From Torymus aiolomorphi (lineage: Eukaryota; Arthropoda; Insecta; Hymenoptera; Torymidae): a DNA stretch of 64,000 nt. A model generated the notes under the pieces. It saw only the letters and a program-made list of their open reading frames with translations, had not been told where the DNA came from and did not search any database. A program made the translations under genes and the position numbers. The DNA is taken from NCBI GenBank assembly GCA_036365515.1, contig CM070876.1, positions 130,999,394 to 131,063,393 of the forward strand, read 5' to 3'. Below are positions 1-10,800 of the stretch, piece by piece. The number at the start of each line of letters is the position of its first letter. Position 1 is the stretch's first letter.

Positions 1-1
1 C

Positions 2-343
2 CGGAAAATTCATCGATGGTTCGGCGTGAAAAACCGGTTCCACCAGCGCTTAGCCGACGAGGTGACGATGCGCATCCAAGGACCCGACGAATCGGTGCGT
101 GACTTCATCACCTGCCCCGAGGCAATGATAAGTAAGATGGAGCCACCACCACCCCTTGAAACTCAGCTAGGAACGTTTCGTCGAAATACGAAGCCACGGC
201 TGCAGCAGTGGGTTAGACGAGGGGAATTCGCCGATGTCGATACGCTATCCGACACAGCGGTGGAGGCCGAGTTAGCGGGGCACGCCGAAACGCGTTATAA
301 GCCCCCGCGCCTCCACCAGATACTCGTGTTTACGCTGATTTAG
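2..343 (+). pseudogene. Retrotransposon Gag capsid-like fragment
   Basis: This frame is open from the window edge to a stop at 341-343. It reads like the capsid part of an arthropod Ty3/gypsy-type Gag. A segment with GPDESVRDFI is followed by a short RRN..P..QQWV stretch and ends in a proline-rich YKPP tail, the order seen in many insect Gag proteins (the RRNLRP..Q element and the 'PDLAY' end of capsid). The start lies outside the window, so the first in-frame GTG at 26 is not a credible initiator. The following Gag segment with the zinc knuckle is in a different frame (385-801), so a frameshift or deletion separates the two. No protease or reverse transcriptase is visible downstream, so the element is partial. 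Gag is recognised by pattern only; the superfamily is inference. Confidence 0.55.
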
Positions 344-384
344 CGCACAGGGCACCCAAAACGGCACCGTTAAGGGGGAAGAGA

Positions 385-801
385 GTGGCGGTTGAGGACA
401 AGAAGCCGCCGCCGGTACCGCCCCCCCGGAGCAATGAAACGCTGGAAGAGATGCTGGAGCGCTTCTCCCCAATAATTTTGGAAGGGATGAAGCAGATCAG
501 CTCCGGATCCGCGCTGTCAGCCTCTTCGTCAGAGACGTCTGCGTCTCGGACCGAATCGCCAGAGAGACCGAAAAAGAAGAAGAAGAACAGAAAATTTCGG
601 CGATATCGGAAGGAGAGCTCGGATAGCAGCGGCCCGTTCAGCTTGAGTAGCAGAACGAACACCGACGACCGAGCAGGAACAGGCTCCGACGGAACAGTAG
701 GCACGAGGGCGGCAGCGTACGGGCCGTGGAAGTGCTGGGACTGCCGGGTGCCTGGTCACATTCGCCGGGAGTGCCCGAATCGAACGAGAGGCCCTCGGTA
801 A
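385..801 (+). pseudogene. Gag C-terminal part with CCHC zinc knuckle
   Basis: The frame is open for about 138 codons. The N-terminal third is proline-rich and acidic, the middle is a serine-rich stretch with a lysine run (KKKKK), and near residue 117 there is one retroviral-type zinc knuckle, C-x2-C-x4-H-x4-C (CWDCRVPGHIRREC, nt 733-774). In Gag proteins this knuckle binds the element's RNA during packaging. It lies just downstream of the capsid-like segment at 2-343 and most likely belonged to the same Gag, offset by a frameshift near 344-384. The reading stops soon after the knuckle, as expected at the end of gag. Nothing like protease, RT or integrase follows, so this is an isolated gag remnant. 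Confidence 0.6.
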
Positions 802-1690
802 ACGAGTTCGTCTGCTGACGACACGCAGTGAACTCGTGAACACTGACGGGTCGGGTACGGAGCGAGGGAGACGAATCCTTCCATCGTACGAACCAGCAGA
901 AGGGGGGATTTCCCTCTGGAACAACGAGACATCCCCTCCAAGAGACGAAGACGCCGTTCAAGGAAGAGAGATCGCGACCGCCGAGGGATCGACCGGTGAA
1001 GAGCGACGCACCGAAAGCCGGCGGAGCGCCGCCGAGCAGCGAGCGTCATACGATCGGGTGAAACGGTCCCCGGGGATGCCCGCGCGGATCGGTTCGCGTC
1101 GCGATACGGACGGCAGGAGGAGGAATCCGAGAAACCCCCGAAAGCCCTATAGAATGCGGAAGTTCCGAGGGCAACGAGGAAAAGGAGAGGGAGGTAAATC
1201 GGTTCGAGGCAGGAACGGACGGAAGTTCGAGTCCTGCGATATCTCTCCGGGGAGGTAGCCAACGCGCCCCCGTTTAAGGGATTCAAGGATGCAGAGCTGA
1301 CTATCCACGGTATAGTCCGCGTCTGGAGGGGGGGTGTAACGGCAGGCGCATCTGTGTGTGTGTGTGTATATGTGCGCGAACACGGAGCTCGGATCGAGCC
1401 GATCTCCGACGCACGAGATACACACTGGTAGATGCCCGAAAACGTAAACATGCCGCGGCCCTGGAGAAGGCAAGACCGACGATTTCGGCATGAGGATTCA
1501 CAAATAGAGTCGGGCTTGTCTTCGTATTTCTCCGGGCGCTTGCGTGTGTGTGTGTAGTTGCTCGCACGTGTAGCTGTGCGAAAAGTACCGAGCGCAACTA
1601 CGACACACTACAAGCCCCGAAATGAAAACTCGCGAGGGGAAAGGAGAGCGAGAGACAGAGCCCGGCAGTATTGCTTTTGCTGCCGTGGTA
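802..1690. other. GC-rich stretch after gag, no recognised gene
   Basis: Frames are open on both strands (for example 836-1258 on the plus strand, rich in Arg, Gly and Glu), but none shows a recognisable motif. Long open frames are expected by chance in GC-rich DNA. A short (GT)n run lies at 1351-1367 and another near 1541-1555. It may be the degraded body of the gag-bearing element. Confidence 0.4.
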
Positions 1691-2042
1691 GCTAGCTGCC
1701 TTCTATCCGCGCCGAAAGAAAGAGTTCTGCTTTGATTGTGGAATCGCGGGAGTGCACCAGTGCGAAGAGAGAGAGTCGCTCGAGTGTGCAGCGCGGAGAA
1801 AATGCGAGATAGGGAGAGAGAGCAGCGGCAGGGTGTAGTGCGGAGAGGGAGCGGGAGAGCCGCGGAAGAGTGCGAGAGCGAGAGCTGCGGTGCAGCGCGA
1901 GAAGAGAGAGAGTGTGCGCGATGCGGCTGAGAGCAGCTACGGCCGAGCCCACTCACGGGAGCGAGAGATAGAGAGGCAACGCACGCAGTTCGGGAACACG
2001 ACCGACGGCTAGCTGCGGCCGAGCCGACCCGTCAACGACGAG

Positions 2043-2076
<34 letters not shown>

Positions 2077-2833
2077 AGACAGACAGGAGGCAGGCAAGGG
2101 AGCCTAGCGGCGAGAGAGAGAGCGACGCAAGGGGCGCGCAAGCCAGCACCGGCGCCCGCCTCCACGCCGAGACTACTGAGGAGGTAAGTCCTGGCCAGGC
2201 GAGCGCGCGCTTCCCCCACGGACGATGAGCGTCCAGGAAGCGGAGACGGGCGAGCGAGCGAGGTCGCCGACACGCACGTGAGCGCCGATCGTGTGCGGCG
2301 ATCGGCCGACGTCGCGAGCCGCTTTTGCGCGTACGTGTGTGCGACCGCGCACACACGTACTTCGCGTGCGCGGGCGTACCACCCGAATCGGCGCGTACCT
2401 AGAATACGCGCGTGTAAATAGTGAACAGCCTCCAGGGGCAATAAAGATAATTCGTTGCTTTTACTTGTTCGCGTATTATACCACGCATCCTACTTTAAGT
2501 TCCCTATTCGGTGGCACGGTGAAGAATACCGCCGGCCTCCGCGGTCGCGAGTACGTAGTACTCGCGTGATACTGAGTAGCTGTGGCAGCACGCTCGAGAG
2601 AGAGAGAGCGCGACGACGAATACGCGCGTTGTAACTGATCGTAAAGGCGCGGCTGCTGCTGAAAGGAGCCGACGGCGAGCAACAGTACGAGGCGGCGAGG
2701 CTGTTGTTCGCCGAGGGTTAGCACGAGCAAGTGCTCGTGCCTGTCAATTGCTGCGCCGTTCATCGGTAAGTCCGCGTTGAGATATAGCGCACTGAGGACA
2801 GCTTTCAGCCCGTTACACAATATATATATTGTT
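1691..2833. other. CpG-rich island with GA runs, splice-donor-like sites and AATAAA
   Basis: The stretch is strongly CpG- and purine-rich, with a (GA)n run at 2044-2072. A good splice donor, GAG|GTAAGT, sits at 2181-2189, and a second, CG|GTAAGT, at 2764-2770. An AATAAA lies at 2440-2445, where the base composition changes. Two readings are possible: the promoter and 5' untranslated exon of a host gene whose body is elsewhere, or the long terminal repeat and leader of the gag-bearing element. The sequence alone does not decide. The minus-strand LINE begins immediately to the right. Confidence 0.35.
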
Positions 2834-3126
2834 AATTTATTTATTTATTTATTTATTTCCAGAAAATATTTACATTACATTATTATATACGAAATATACA
2901 TAAGTAAGTAAATCCTACTGAGGCAAATATTATTGCCTGTGTGTAGATCTGGTACACAGAAAACTTACAAACTAAAAAAATATTACAAACTACAAAATTC
3001 TTAAAAAAACTATATAATGTTATGTGCGTAGTGTTAGTTAACATCGATAAAATCCATTGTAGTACATAAATAACAGTTAAATAATTTGTTAGATATATTG
3101 GTTAAGATTTAATTATTATTTTGAAA

Positions 3127-3567
3127 TTATATTGCATCTTTTACTATAAACATTTTTAATTTTTTCTTCATTAATTGTCTACTTAAATTCATAACTTTGA
3201 GATCCTTAGATAGCCCATTAAAGACCCTTATAGCTTCATTGTAGCTATTTTTATCACTAATTCTTTTATCACATTTAGGTAATTGAATTGTTTTGTTTCT
3301 GGTCTTGCTCGCACTGTTTATATATTTATTTCTTAATGTAGAATAATGTAAGGATATTGACTCTAACTGGAATAATTTTTTTATTTCAAGAGGTGGATTA
3401 GTTTGAGAGAATTTATTTTTATTTATGATTTTCAATATTTTGTTTTGTGTTGATTGTATTAGTTTCATATTATTATCGTACGCACCACCCCAGGCAATTA
3501 CCCCATAATTGATTAGACTATGAAAGAAAGCATAATATATTATCATTAATGTTTTTGTATCCATCAT
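3127..3567 (-). pseudogene. ORF2 C-terminal region of the non-LTR element
   Basis: These 146 codons continue the RT polypeptide after a one-base frame change. It opens with the conserved post-RT stretch YYAFFHSLINYGVIAWGG, typical of the end of Jockey/CR1-type ORF2 (the segment after the thumb domain), followed by a basic, helical tail. The stop at 3127 is about 270 bp before the microsatellite tail, leaving a short AT-rich 3' untranslated region at 2859-3126. The methionine at the 5' end is only the first ATG after the frame change. Confidence 0.85.
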
Positions 3568-5198
3568 ATTTTTATCTTGGCAAAGACAAAAATTAGGTAT
3601 TTGGTTTTTTTAATGATATATCTTATATGCTTATCCCATTTCATATTGTAGTCGAAATACAGCCCTAAGTATTTATGACTTTCAACTCTTTTTATTAATT
3701 GCGTTCCTATTTTGATGTTTAGTGTGCCAGGTACACTATCACAGTAGTTTCCGAGAGTCATATAGATCGTTTTATCTATATTTAGCGACAGTTTATTTTG
3801 TGCAAGCCACTTGGCCACATGATTAAGGTAAGCACACATTTTTTCTTGAGCTGAGGACCACATGTTATCACTTGATATGATAACCGTGTCATCAGCATAG
3901 GACATGATTGTGTCATTTTGCATACTTCCTAGTAAGTCATTGACATAAAGTATAAAAAGTAATGGTCCTAATATAGTTCCTTGGGGAACACCCGTGGTAA
4001 ATTCTTTATATTCACTATTACAGTCTTGAATTTTTACACTTTGCCGCCTATCTGTGAGATAGCTAGTCATCAGTTTTAAGGCACTACCCCTTACTCCATA
4101 TCGTTCAAGCTTATCTAATAGAACTCTATGATTAACAGTGTCAAATGCTTTGGCTAAGTCTAGAAAAGCAACAATTATTGGTTTACTTTTATCTAAGTTT
4201 TCGTATATGATATTTGATATATAATTTAATGCGTCAGTAGTTCCCCTATTTTTAACGAAGCCGTATTGTTTTTCTGATATTATGTTATGTTTTTCAAAAA
4301 AGTGGTATAATCTATTATAAATTATTTTTTCAAAAATTTTTGCAATGTTCGATATTAAAGAGATTGGTCTGTAATTATTGATATTAGATTTTTCACCAGC
4401 CTTGTAGATAGGGACTACCTCAGCATTTTTGAGCGCGTCAGGCCAGATAGATTTCACAATACATAAATTGAAGATATATTCTAAGGGCACACATATATAT
4501 TCAGAGAGAATTTTCAATGATTTAGCGTTAATATTGTCTACACCTCCAGATTTATTTTTCAATGTATTGATTATTTTGTATATCTCAGCAAAATCTGTCG
4601 GACGAAAGAAAATAGATTCAGGATTCCTATCTGGAAGTTTCAGGTTATTATTATTTATATTAGCAAATTGAGCACTCAAATTTGGTCCTATTTTACAAAA
4701 ATAGGTGTTCATAGCATTTGCTATATCAGTTTTATTTTCGATTTTTTGATTGTTATCGTATATATATTTTATTGGATTATCATGCACACTATTTCTCCCT
4801 AATTTAGTTTTAATTATGTTCCATAATTCCTTAGAGTTTCCGCTATTTCGTTTTACCATTTCCTTTTCATATTTAAATTTTGCTTCTTTAATAACTTTGT
4901 TCAATATCTTAGTGTAATTTGTATACTCTTTTTTTAGGGCTTCAGAAGTGGGATTGTTTTTCCATAAGATATACAGTGTCTCTTTAGTAGTACACGAGAC
5001 TATAATAGCAGTAGTAATCCAATTTTTTCTCGGAAGTTTATTTTTAAATTGTTTTTTGGTAGTGGACGCATCAATACAATTATTTATCATGTCTATTAAT
5101 GCGTTAACTGCAAGATTAGGATCCTGCATAGACAATATTGAGTACCAGTTTGAATTATTTGCAACATGTTTTAACTTGTTGTAATTAATTGATTTCAT
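3564..5198 (-). pseudogene. ORF2 reverse transcriptase of the non-LTR element (main part)
   Basis: This is about 544 codons of RNA-dependent DNA polymerase, which copies the element's RNA at a nicked chromosomal site. Motifs in order, numbered from the methionine at 5198: NYRPIS (275-280), QYGF (311-314), FLDLAKAFDTVNH (345-357), GVPQG (403-407) and the catalytic SYADD (433-437), then the LSLN..KT and KYLGL thumb-side motifs. The frame continues upstream past 5198 into the end of the endonuclease (DHYPLF), so that methionine is internal and not a true start. The coding frame is lost near 3565, where the C-terminal part continues in another frame with four bases of overlap. The RT core itself has no internal stop, so the insertion looks fairly young despite truncation. 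Confidence 0.9.
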
Positions 5199-5345
5199 AT
5201 TGAATTTCTTCGGCTGATTTATTTCTAATTTATCTATAGTTATAAATAATGGGTAGTGATCATTAAATGGATTCGTTATTTTAAATGAATTAATATTTAT
5301 ATTTTTAGTTTTTATATAGAAATTGTAATTTAAATAAATATTTAA

Positions 5346-5656
5346 ATAGTACTATTTCAAGACATACTTTTTTTGATGTTACTACATTTTAGTTGCATTT
5401 CTGAAATATTTTCTCAACTGAAACAATATTACTGAGTAATCTGTGTATTTATTTGCAATAAATGCTTTATTATTATAAAAAATTTTATTCAATGTCTGAT
5501 AAAAGTTATTTCTAGATATAAGTAAATATTTATTTCATTGAATAAACAAATTATTTTAAATTACATAAATGCACTGACATAAAAAATATGTATTAAGAAT
5601 AATCGTAAACAGCTCACTTTTTAAAGAATTATTCACTTAAGAATAATAATTATGAT
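5346..5656. other. AT-rich intergenic DNA
   Basis: No open frame of note, RNA gene or clear repeat is visible between the truncated LINE and the copia LTR. Confidence 0.5.
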
Positions 5657-5949
5657 TGTTGAATAAATTGAGCCGTGGTTGTAAAAAAAGGAATAGTTTA
5701 TTTAAGATGAATAAGTATATACAAGTATGATGTAGCGAGCCTCATGCTCGCGGCGCGAGGTGCTTGTCGCTTGGAGTCCAACGGTCGAGAGAGAGTTTTG
5801 CGCGAGTCAGCCGCTGCTGCTCGCGCACCGATCACGTGATGCGCACTGGAGGGGAGCATACGTACACTTACTTGTGTGAGTGCGCATATACAATTCATAC
5901 GCGACCTTTCCTCTTATATTACGCAATATAGAATGTACAATATTTAACA
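5657..5949 (-). repeat. Copia long terminal repeat (3' LTR)
   Basis: The LTR is 293 bp. Its ends are TGTTGAATA and TATTTAACA, an imperfect 9-bp terminal inverted repeat (one mismatch) with the canonical TG...CA. The centre is GC-rich with GAGAGAG, as in LTR promoter regions. No second LTR is seen in the window. Confidence 0.8.
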
Positions 5950-6014
5950 CGCCTCCTTACATTTATATTGCGTACTTATTTTACATTTAACAACATTCTG
6001 AATTTTACAAACTT

Positions 6015-6190
6015 TTATTTACATAGCGCTTTCGTTAAAATATCGGCAATATATTCATTGGTATCGATTTTAATCACTTCAATTTCCTTTTCTTTTACGC
6101 TTTCATGAACAAAGTGATAGTGTATTTCAATATGTTTTGAATTCTTTGTAAAATTTCCACAAGTTGCTATGTTAATCGCACCTGTATCCA
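6015..6190 (-). pseudogene. Copia Pol C-terminus (RNase H end)
   Basis: The minus strand reads KHIEIHYHFVHE followed after about 20 residues by YIADILTKAL and a stop at 6015-6017. This is the hallmark C-terminal end of copia polyproteins (KHID..YHF..E ... VADILTKPL). RNase H removes the RNA strand during reverse transcription. Only the last ~58 codons survive; the piece is cut off near 6190 by unrelated sequence. The fit to copia rather than gypsy is firm because of this motif pair and its position just before the polypurine tract. Confidence 0.85.
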
Positions 6191-6347
6191 TTCAAATGTT
6201 GATTCACTAACTTTTATAGTGAATATAAGCAAATGAATAAAATTCTTTAGGCTCAGCCGATCATTGCACATACGATTTGGCATCGTGGCAAAGAGATTAG
6301 GAAGTTTGCGCGATTTGAAATGATGCGTTTGGTGTTCATAGACAATC

Positions 6348-6490
6348 TGGAATCCCAGATTTAGTGGCGCTATCTGTAAATACCGTGCGGTGGGCCCATA
6401 AGAACTATTCTCCTGTCCGCACAGGTGATTTAGTTCTTATGGGCCCACCGCACAGGATGAACAGAGGACGCACTAAACCTGGGATCACAG
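6348..6490. repeat. Near-perfect hairpin (foldback repeat)
   Basis: The two arms pair over about 58 bp. The inner 22 bp are perfect: 6385-6406 (GTGCGGTGGGCCCATAAGAA plus CT) pairs with 6432-6453. The outer part (AATCCCAGATTTAGTG against CACTAAACCTGGGAT) is about 80% paired. The 25-nt loop has its own small stem, CCTGT/ACAGG. It could be a tiny MITE or a hairpin RNA precursor. No target duplication was recognised. Confidence 0.75.
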
Positions 6491-7676
6491 ATACTCAATG
6501 CTTTATATGAAAATGTCAGTAGATTTTTATATTTTGTAATAATGAATTAGAGCTGCAGAATCATCATCTTTATTCGACGGCTCCACTCACTAATTTTTAT
6601 TATTTGCACGTAAGTATATAGGTACAGTTCTAGCAAGCAGAAGAAAACTACCCAAAAGCGGTCAAACGATCGTGCGACGTTGCCAAATCGAAGTACCTCC
6701 GAAGTCAAAGACGACCGAACTCGCACTCGACTGATGGCGTAGGGATAGCGAGCGCGTGCGCTCTTACCGCGGCCGGCCACGGCCAAACGTGAGCGAACGC
6801 GCTTATGTGTTCACGGCCGACGACATGAAGCCGCTGACAACAGCAGCATGCAGAGGCGCGAGAGCGCAGCCAGCAGCAGCAGAGGCGCGAGAGCGCAGCC
6901 AACAGCGTCGTCTTCGTCGCCGCACTCAACCCAAGTCCAGCGGAAACCCAGGTGCTTAGTGGAGCTGGTGCCACAAACGAGCATCGCATGAAGACTTGAT
7001 GCCGCGGACGAGAACTCGTTGCCGTAGCTCTTGCACTCTCACCCTCACGGAGGACCGAAGTTGTCAAAAAGCAAGAGCGCATAACCCCAACATGTAGTTA
7101 TTTTTGTTCTGGCAGGTACCTAATTGAGTGTGTTGGTGCAGCGATGTCCACTGTTAGTTTGTTTTGAGTTGTTGCAGTGCTCAGTGAAAGTGATGGTTCG
7201 AGTTAATTGAACTGGAGGAGCGGAAGCTACTGTTAATAGAAATTGAGTAAATATTTATGTGAATGTGGAAATAAAGATTTTTGCTCTATATACCAGCCGT
7301 GGACAAAACGACAAGTGTGTAACTATGAAAAACTCTCTCCAAAGTGCTTATAGTAGTACGCATGTAAGCATTTTACCAATTAAACACTTAGATATACAGA
7401 TTCAATGAAATTCTTAGTGTAAGAAATTTTTGAAGAAATCATATTGTTTATATTTTATATTGCAAAGAACATCATAACAATAGAAGGGTATAAGAAGATG
7501 GAGTCTATTTTTACTACTTAAGCAATGCTGAAGTGACCCGATACTGATACGCTTATAGTGCATTATGAAGATAACGAATCTTTATAACTGCCTTCCAATA
7601 AGTCTGACCTAGTAGAGAAGAAGTTTGATGAATTTGAATATGCAGCTTTTCTATCGAGTAACAAAAACCATTATCA
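6491..7676. other. Mixed spacer with a CpG-rich block and a 29-bp tandem duplication
   Basis: From 6650 to 7080 the DNA is CpG-rich and resembles the island at 1.7-2.8 kb. At about 6843-6900 a ~29-bp unit containing CAGAGGCGCGAGAGCGCAGC is present twice in tandem. Open frames here lack any motif. The rest (7081-7676) is ordinary AT-rich DNA leading into the gene fragment at 7677. Confidence 0.4.
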
Positions 7677-8198
7677 ATGAAGATCCTCAATTCAAAGCAG
7701 CCAAGCATGGACAATAAATTAAAATTTTCTGATCGCTTTAAAGTTTTAGTGAATACAGACACGCAAAAAGGTGCAGATCCACATGTATTCAACGATACAG
7801 ATCAGCCATTTGTTGTATCAACAGGTGGCAAAAATATTAAGTTAATAGCTTCTGAAAATTCAAAAACGGCCGGTACAGCTAGAAGTGAATCAAAAGGAAA
7901 ATGTTTAAAACCAAAAATCAAATCAGAACCTGTGTTCGGCATTGAGTTCAAAACTGAACCCGGTTTAGACATAACTGAGAATGGTCTGAAAATGATCATG
8001 GTTATGAAATATCTGACAGTGATATCAATAAATTGCTCAGCGTTACACAGCCTGCTTCTTCGAGAATTCTGAAATATGAAGGACATGATCATACTGGTGA
8101 TTGGACTACATGAGTAAAAATGACACAAGATCTTGTGCAAGCTATTAATGATGGATACTACTTACTATGAAGAAGACCTTTGGGGAGATGTCAGAAAA
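7677..8198 (+). pseudogene. Unrecognised gene fragment, copy 1, exon with splice donor
   Basis: The product is not recognised. The 131-codon opening frame is lysine- and threonine-rich (KLKFSDRFKVLV..., then KPKIKSEPVFGIEFKTEPGL). After a one-base slip near 7990 the coding look continues (HGYEISDSDINKLLSVTQP, then EGHDHTGDWTT), followed by a TGA and a further slip before YYEEDLWGDVRK and a splice donor, AAAA|GTAAGT, at 8199. The last ~40 codons are clearly related to the copy at 12112-12238 (EGHDRIGNWTTEVKMTKD). The shared donor in the same place shows that these are genomic duplicates, not processed copies. Frame slips and stops mark it as a pseudogene. From copy 2 the parent encodes a single membrane segment after this exon. 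Confidence 0.55.
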
Positions 8199-8322
8199 GT
8201 AAGTCATTTAAAAATGAATCTTTTTTCATATTTAATGTGAAAAATAATATATTTTATATTAATAACATATAAGACGAACTATGTGATGAAAAATTTCTAT
8301 TTCTGTCTTCTTTTCCCGACAG

Positions 8323-9249
8323 AAGAGACAAGACCATTAATATCGCAGCCAGGAGGCTTTCAAGAAAATAGTACCAAAAGTTCCTCACAAAGCCAATCCA
8401 GAAGTGCTATCACCTCCCCTGGTGTCTATGGAGAATACGCATGTCCTGCAGTCTGCTGGTGCCATACAAGCCTCAAGAGATTTTTAGTCATGCTTTAGTG
8501 CATGTGTGGGTACACATATGTATCTATATTTTGGTGCTGTCCCCGGTGATGACAAAAAAAAGACTTCCCGCTGAGGAACATCTCATACATATTATCTGCC
8601 AGTGATAACGAAGAAAGAGGTTGCAAAGGACGACTACTGATGGGAGCAAAAAGAGGTTATGTTGATATCTCCAGTACTTCAGCCTCTAGGTGAGATCAGT
8701 GATTATTAGCATTTCTTTTACTAAGCAATTAATCACATTACTTGTTTTCTTGCACATCACAAGTGTATGAGGATGGCTTCCAGACTGTGTGAATTTTTCA
8801 GTTAACTGTTAAGGTGATAGCGAGATTTAGAATATGTACATGCTGTTTTCATTAGTTTACCCACTCTCTAATAGGAATACTTGTACACGGTAAATCATCT
8901 ACAAGCTGAAACTAGGTGAGTCGGCTTCCAATCATTTTCTTCATACGTCTAGATGGTACATAAATTTGTATTTCAGGTGTTTTCCAAATGCTTTAAGAGT
9001 TCAAAGGAACTTGCAAACAATGTTTCCATCTAATCTTCAATGGCAGCTGCGTACAAGATAGCTGATGAAGGACAAGCATGGCTTCAAGGCTGTGACGATG
9101 ACCCTTGTGATTTCTCCAGGAAAAAGTATTGTTCCAAAAGCTTTTATGGTACTGCTGCTGGTCTTTACTGCTGTCATTGCACAGTGCAACTTTTACAAAG
9201 TCTACAAGGGCATCAAAAGGTAACCTTGACTGAAAGCCAGAAAACATAA
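8323..9249 (+). pseudogene. Possible downstream exons of copy 1
   Basis: A pyrimidine tract and acceptor, CCCGACAG, precede 8323. The text that follows (..KTINIAARR.., then in another frame KKIVPKVPHKANPEVLSPP) loosely resembles the exon after 12970 in copy 2 (ETINMSIIN..., EKIAPNWEL), so it is probably the matching exon with frameshifts. Around 9118-9222 another frame encodes a hydrophobic stretch (AFMVLLLVFTAVIAQCNFY) that could be a membrane helix. The exon order is uncertain and no function can be given. Confidence 0.3.
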
Positions 9250-9279
9250 ATGGTAATTTGAAGAATTATTGGCATGGAT

Positions 9280-10800
9280 AATTTTCACCAAATACTCATT
9301 AGATTTATATTTTAATCATTTTCTTCAAATTCAAAATGTAAATTAAATTTGCCTCTGATTTTTTGCATGACTATTATTAATTTGTAGATCATTTTAAGTC
9401 ATTACACAAAATTTGAAAAAATTACCTTTGCTAATTTAGAAGAAAAAGGCTAAAACAGTTTTGCATTTTCATATTTTGGACAACGCGTTGGATGAAATAT
9501 GAGATTGCACTAAATGTCATCGCATTTTTCTCCTAAATTCAGGAAGGTAAAGCTTTGAAATTTCTTATTGTGGTTTGAAATTACCTGTAAATTAATAATA
9601 TTTTTGCAAAAAAATTAGAGAAATTTATTTTGCATTTTCTGTAATTTAACATTAGAATTTTTATAAATCAGTCTCAAGTCTTCAAACTGAAAATGCAAAT
9701 GAATTTTGCCTCTGGTTTTTTGCATGATTATTATTAATTTAAAGATAATTTGAAACCACTGTGCGAAATTTCAGAGCTTTGCCTTTTATAATTTATGAGA
9801 AAAAGGCTAAAACAGTTTTGCATTTTTATATTTTGGTAAACTCGTTCGGTGAAATATGAGATTACACTAAATGTTTTAGCCTTTTTCTCCTAAATTCATG
9901 AAGGTAAAGCTTTGAAATTTCTTATTGTGATTTGAAATTACCTGTAGATTCTTAATAATCATCAAAAACCAGAGACAAATTTAATTTCACTTTTTTATTG
10001 TCAAGAGTTGACAGGGAGTTAATTAAAAAAATCTAATGTTAAATTACAGAAAATGTAAAATAAATTTCTCTAATTTGTTTTGCAAAAATATTATTAATTT
10101 ACAGGTCGTTTCAAGCCACTATAAGAAGTTTCAAAGCTTTACCTTCCTGAATTTAGGAGAAAAAGGCCAAAACATTTAGTGCAATCTCATATTTCATCGG
10201 ACGAGTTGTCCAAAATATGAAAATGTAAAACTGTTTTAGCCTTTTTCTCATAAATTATAAAAGGCAAAGCTCTGAAATTTCATACAGTGGTTTCAAATTA
10301 TCTTTCAATTAATAATAATCATGCAAAAAACCAGAGGCAAAATTCATTTACATTTTGAGTCTGAACACTTGACATTGATTTAAAAAAAATCTAATGTTAA
10401 ATTAAATTGCATTATAACAAAAAATATTAAATAATTTTTTTTAATTGGTTTTGCAAAAATATTAATTTACAGATCATTTCAAGTCACTATACAAAATTTG
10501 AAAGCATTACCTTTGATAATTTAGGAGAAAAAGGCTAAAACACTTTTTGCATTTTCATATTTTGGACAACGTGTTGGATGAAATATGAAATTGCACTAAA
10601 TGTTTTCGCCTTTTTCTCCTCAATTCAGGAAGGTAAAGCTTTGAAATTTCTTATTGTGATTTGAAATTACCTGTAAATTCTTAATAATCATCAAAAACCA
10701 GAGACAAATTTAATTTCACTTTTTTATTGTCAAGAGTTGACAGGGAGTTAATTAAAAAAACTCTAATGTTACATTACAGAAAATGTAATTGCTTGGTAAT
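9280..10800. repeat. Satellite of hairpin units, ~360-bp period, one unit inverted
   Basis: Four related units are centred at about 9485, 9843, 10204 and 10571, giving spacings of roughly 358-367 bp. Each unit is itself an imperfect inverted repeat: an arm with GAGAAAAAGGCTAAAAC and CATTTTCATATTTTGGAC, a short centre (ACGCGTTGG or similar), then ATGAAATATGAGATTGCACT and GCCTTTTTCTCCTAAATTCA. The third unit runs in the opposite direction to the others. Spacer blocks with GTTAAATTACAGAAAATG and CAGAGGCAAA also recur. There is no coding capacity. Confidence 0.75.

Larger units (their letters stand above)
2834..5345 (-). mobile_element. 5'-truncated non-LTR retrotransposon (Jockey/CR1 group)
   Basis: Read on the minus strand, the element runs from the C-terminal tip of an AP-type endonuclease (FNDHYPLFI, about 5235-5262) through a complete reverse transcriptase to the 3' end of ORF2. 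It closes in a microsatellite tail: (TTTA)n on the plus strand at 2834-2858, that is (TAAA)n in element orientation. Such simple-repeat tails are typical of CR1/L2-type elements. The 5' end is missing beyond about 5345, the usual outcome of incomplete target-primed reverse transcription. One frame change near 3565 splits ORF2 into two readings. Clade assignment within the Jockey/CR1 group is by general RT look only. Confidence 0.85.
5657..6195 (-). mobile_element. 3' end of a Ty1/copia retrotransposon
   Basis: On the minus strand the piece holds the last ~58 codons of pol (RNase H), a short untranslated region, a purine-rich tract (GTAAGGAGGCG at 5960-5950) and directly after it an LTR beginning TGTTAAATATTG. 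RNase H C-terminus, then polypurine tract, then TGTT... LTR is the standard 3' end of a copia element. The rest of the element upstream of about 6195 is missing. Confidence 0.85.

Noticed and set aside
529..2441. Several overlapping minus-strand open frames rich in Ser, Arg and Leu
   Set aside because: They arise from CpG- and GA-rich composition; no motif, start context or conserved pattern is visible.
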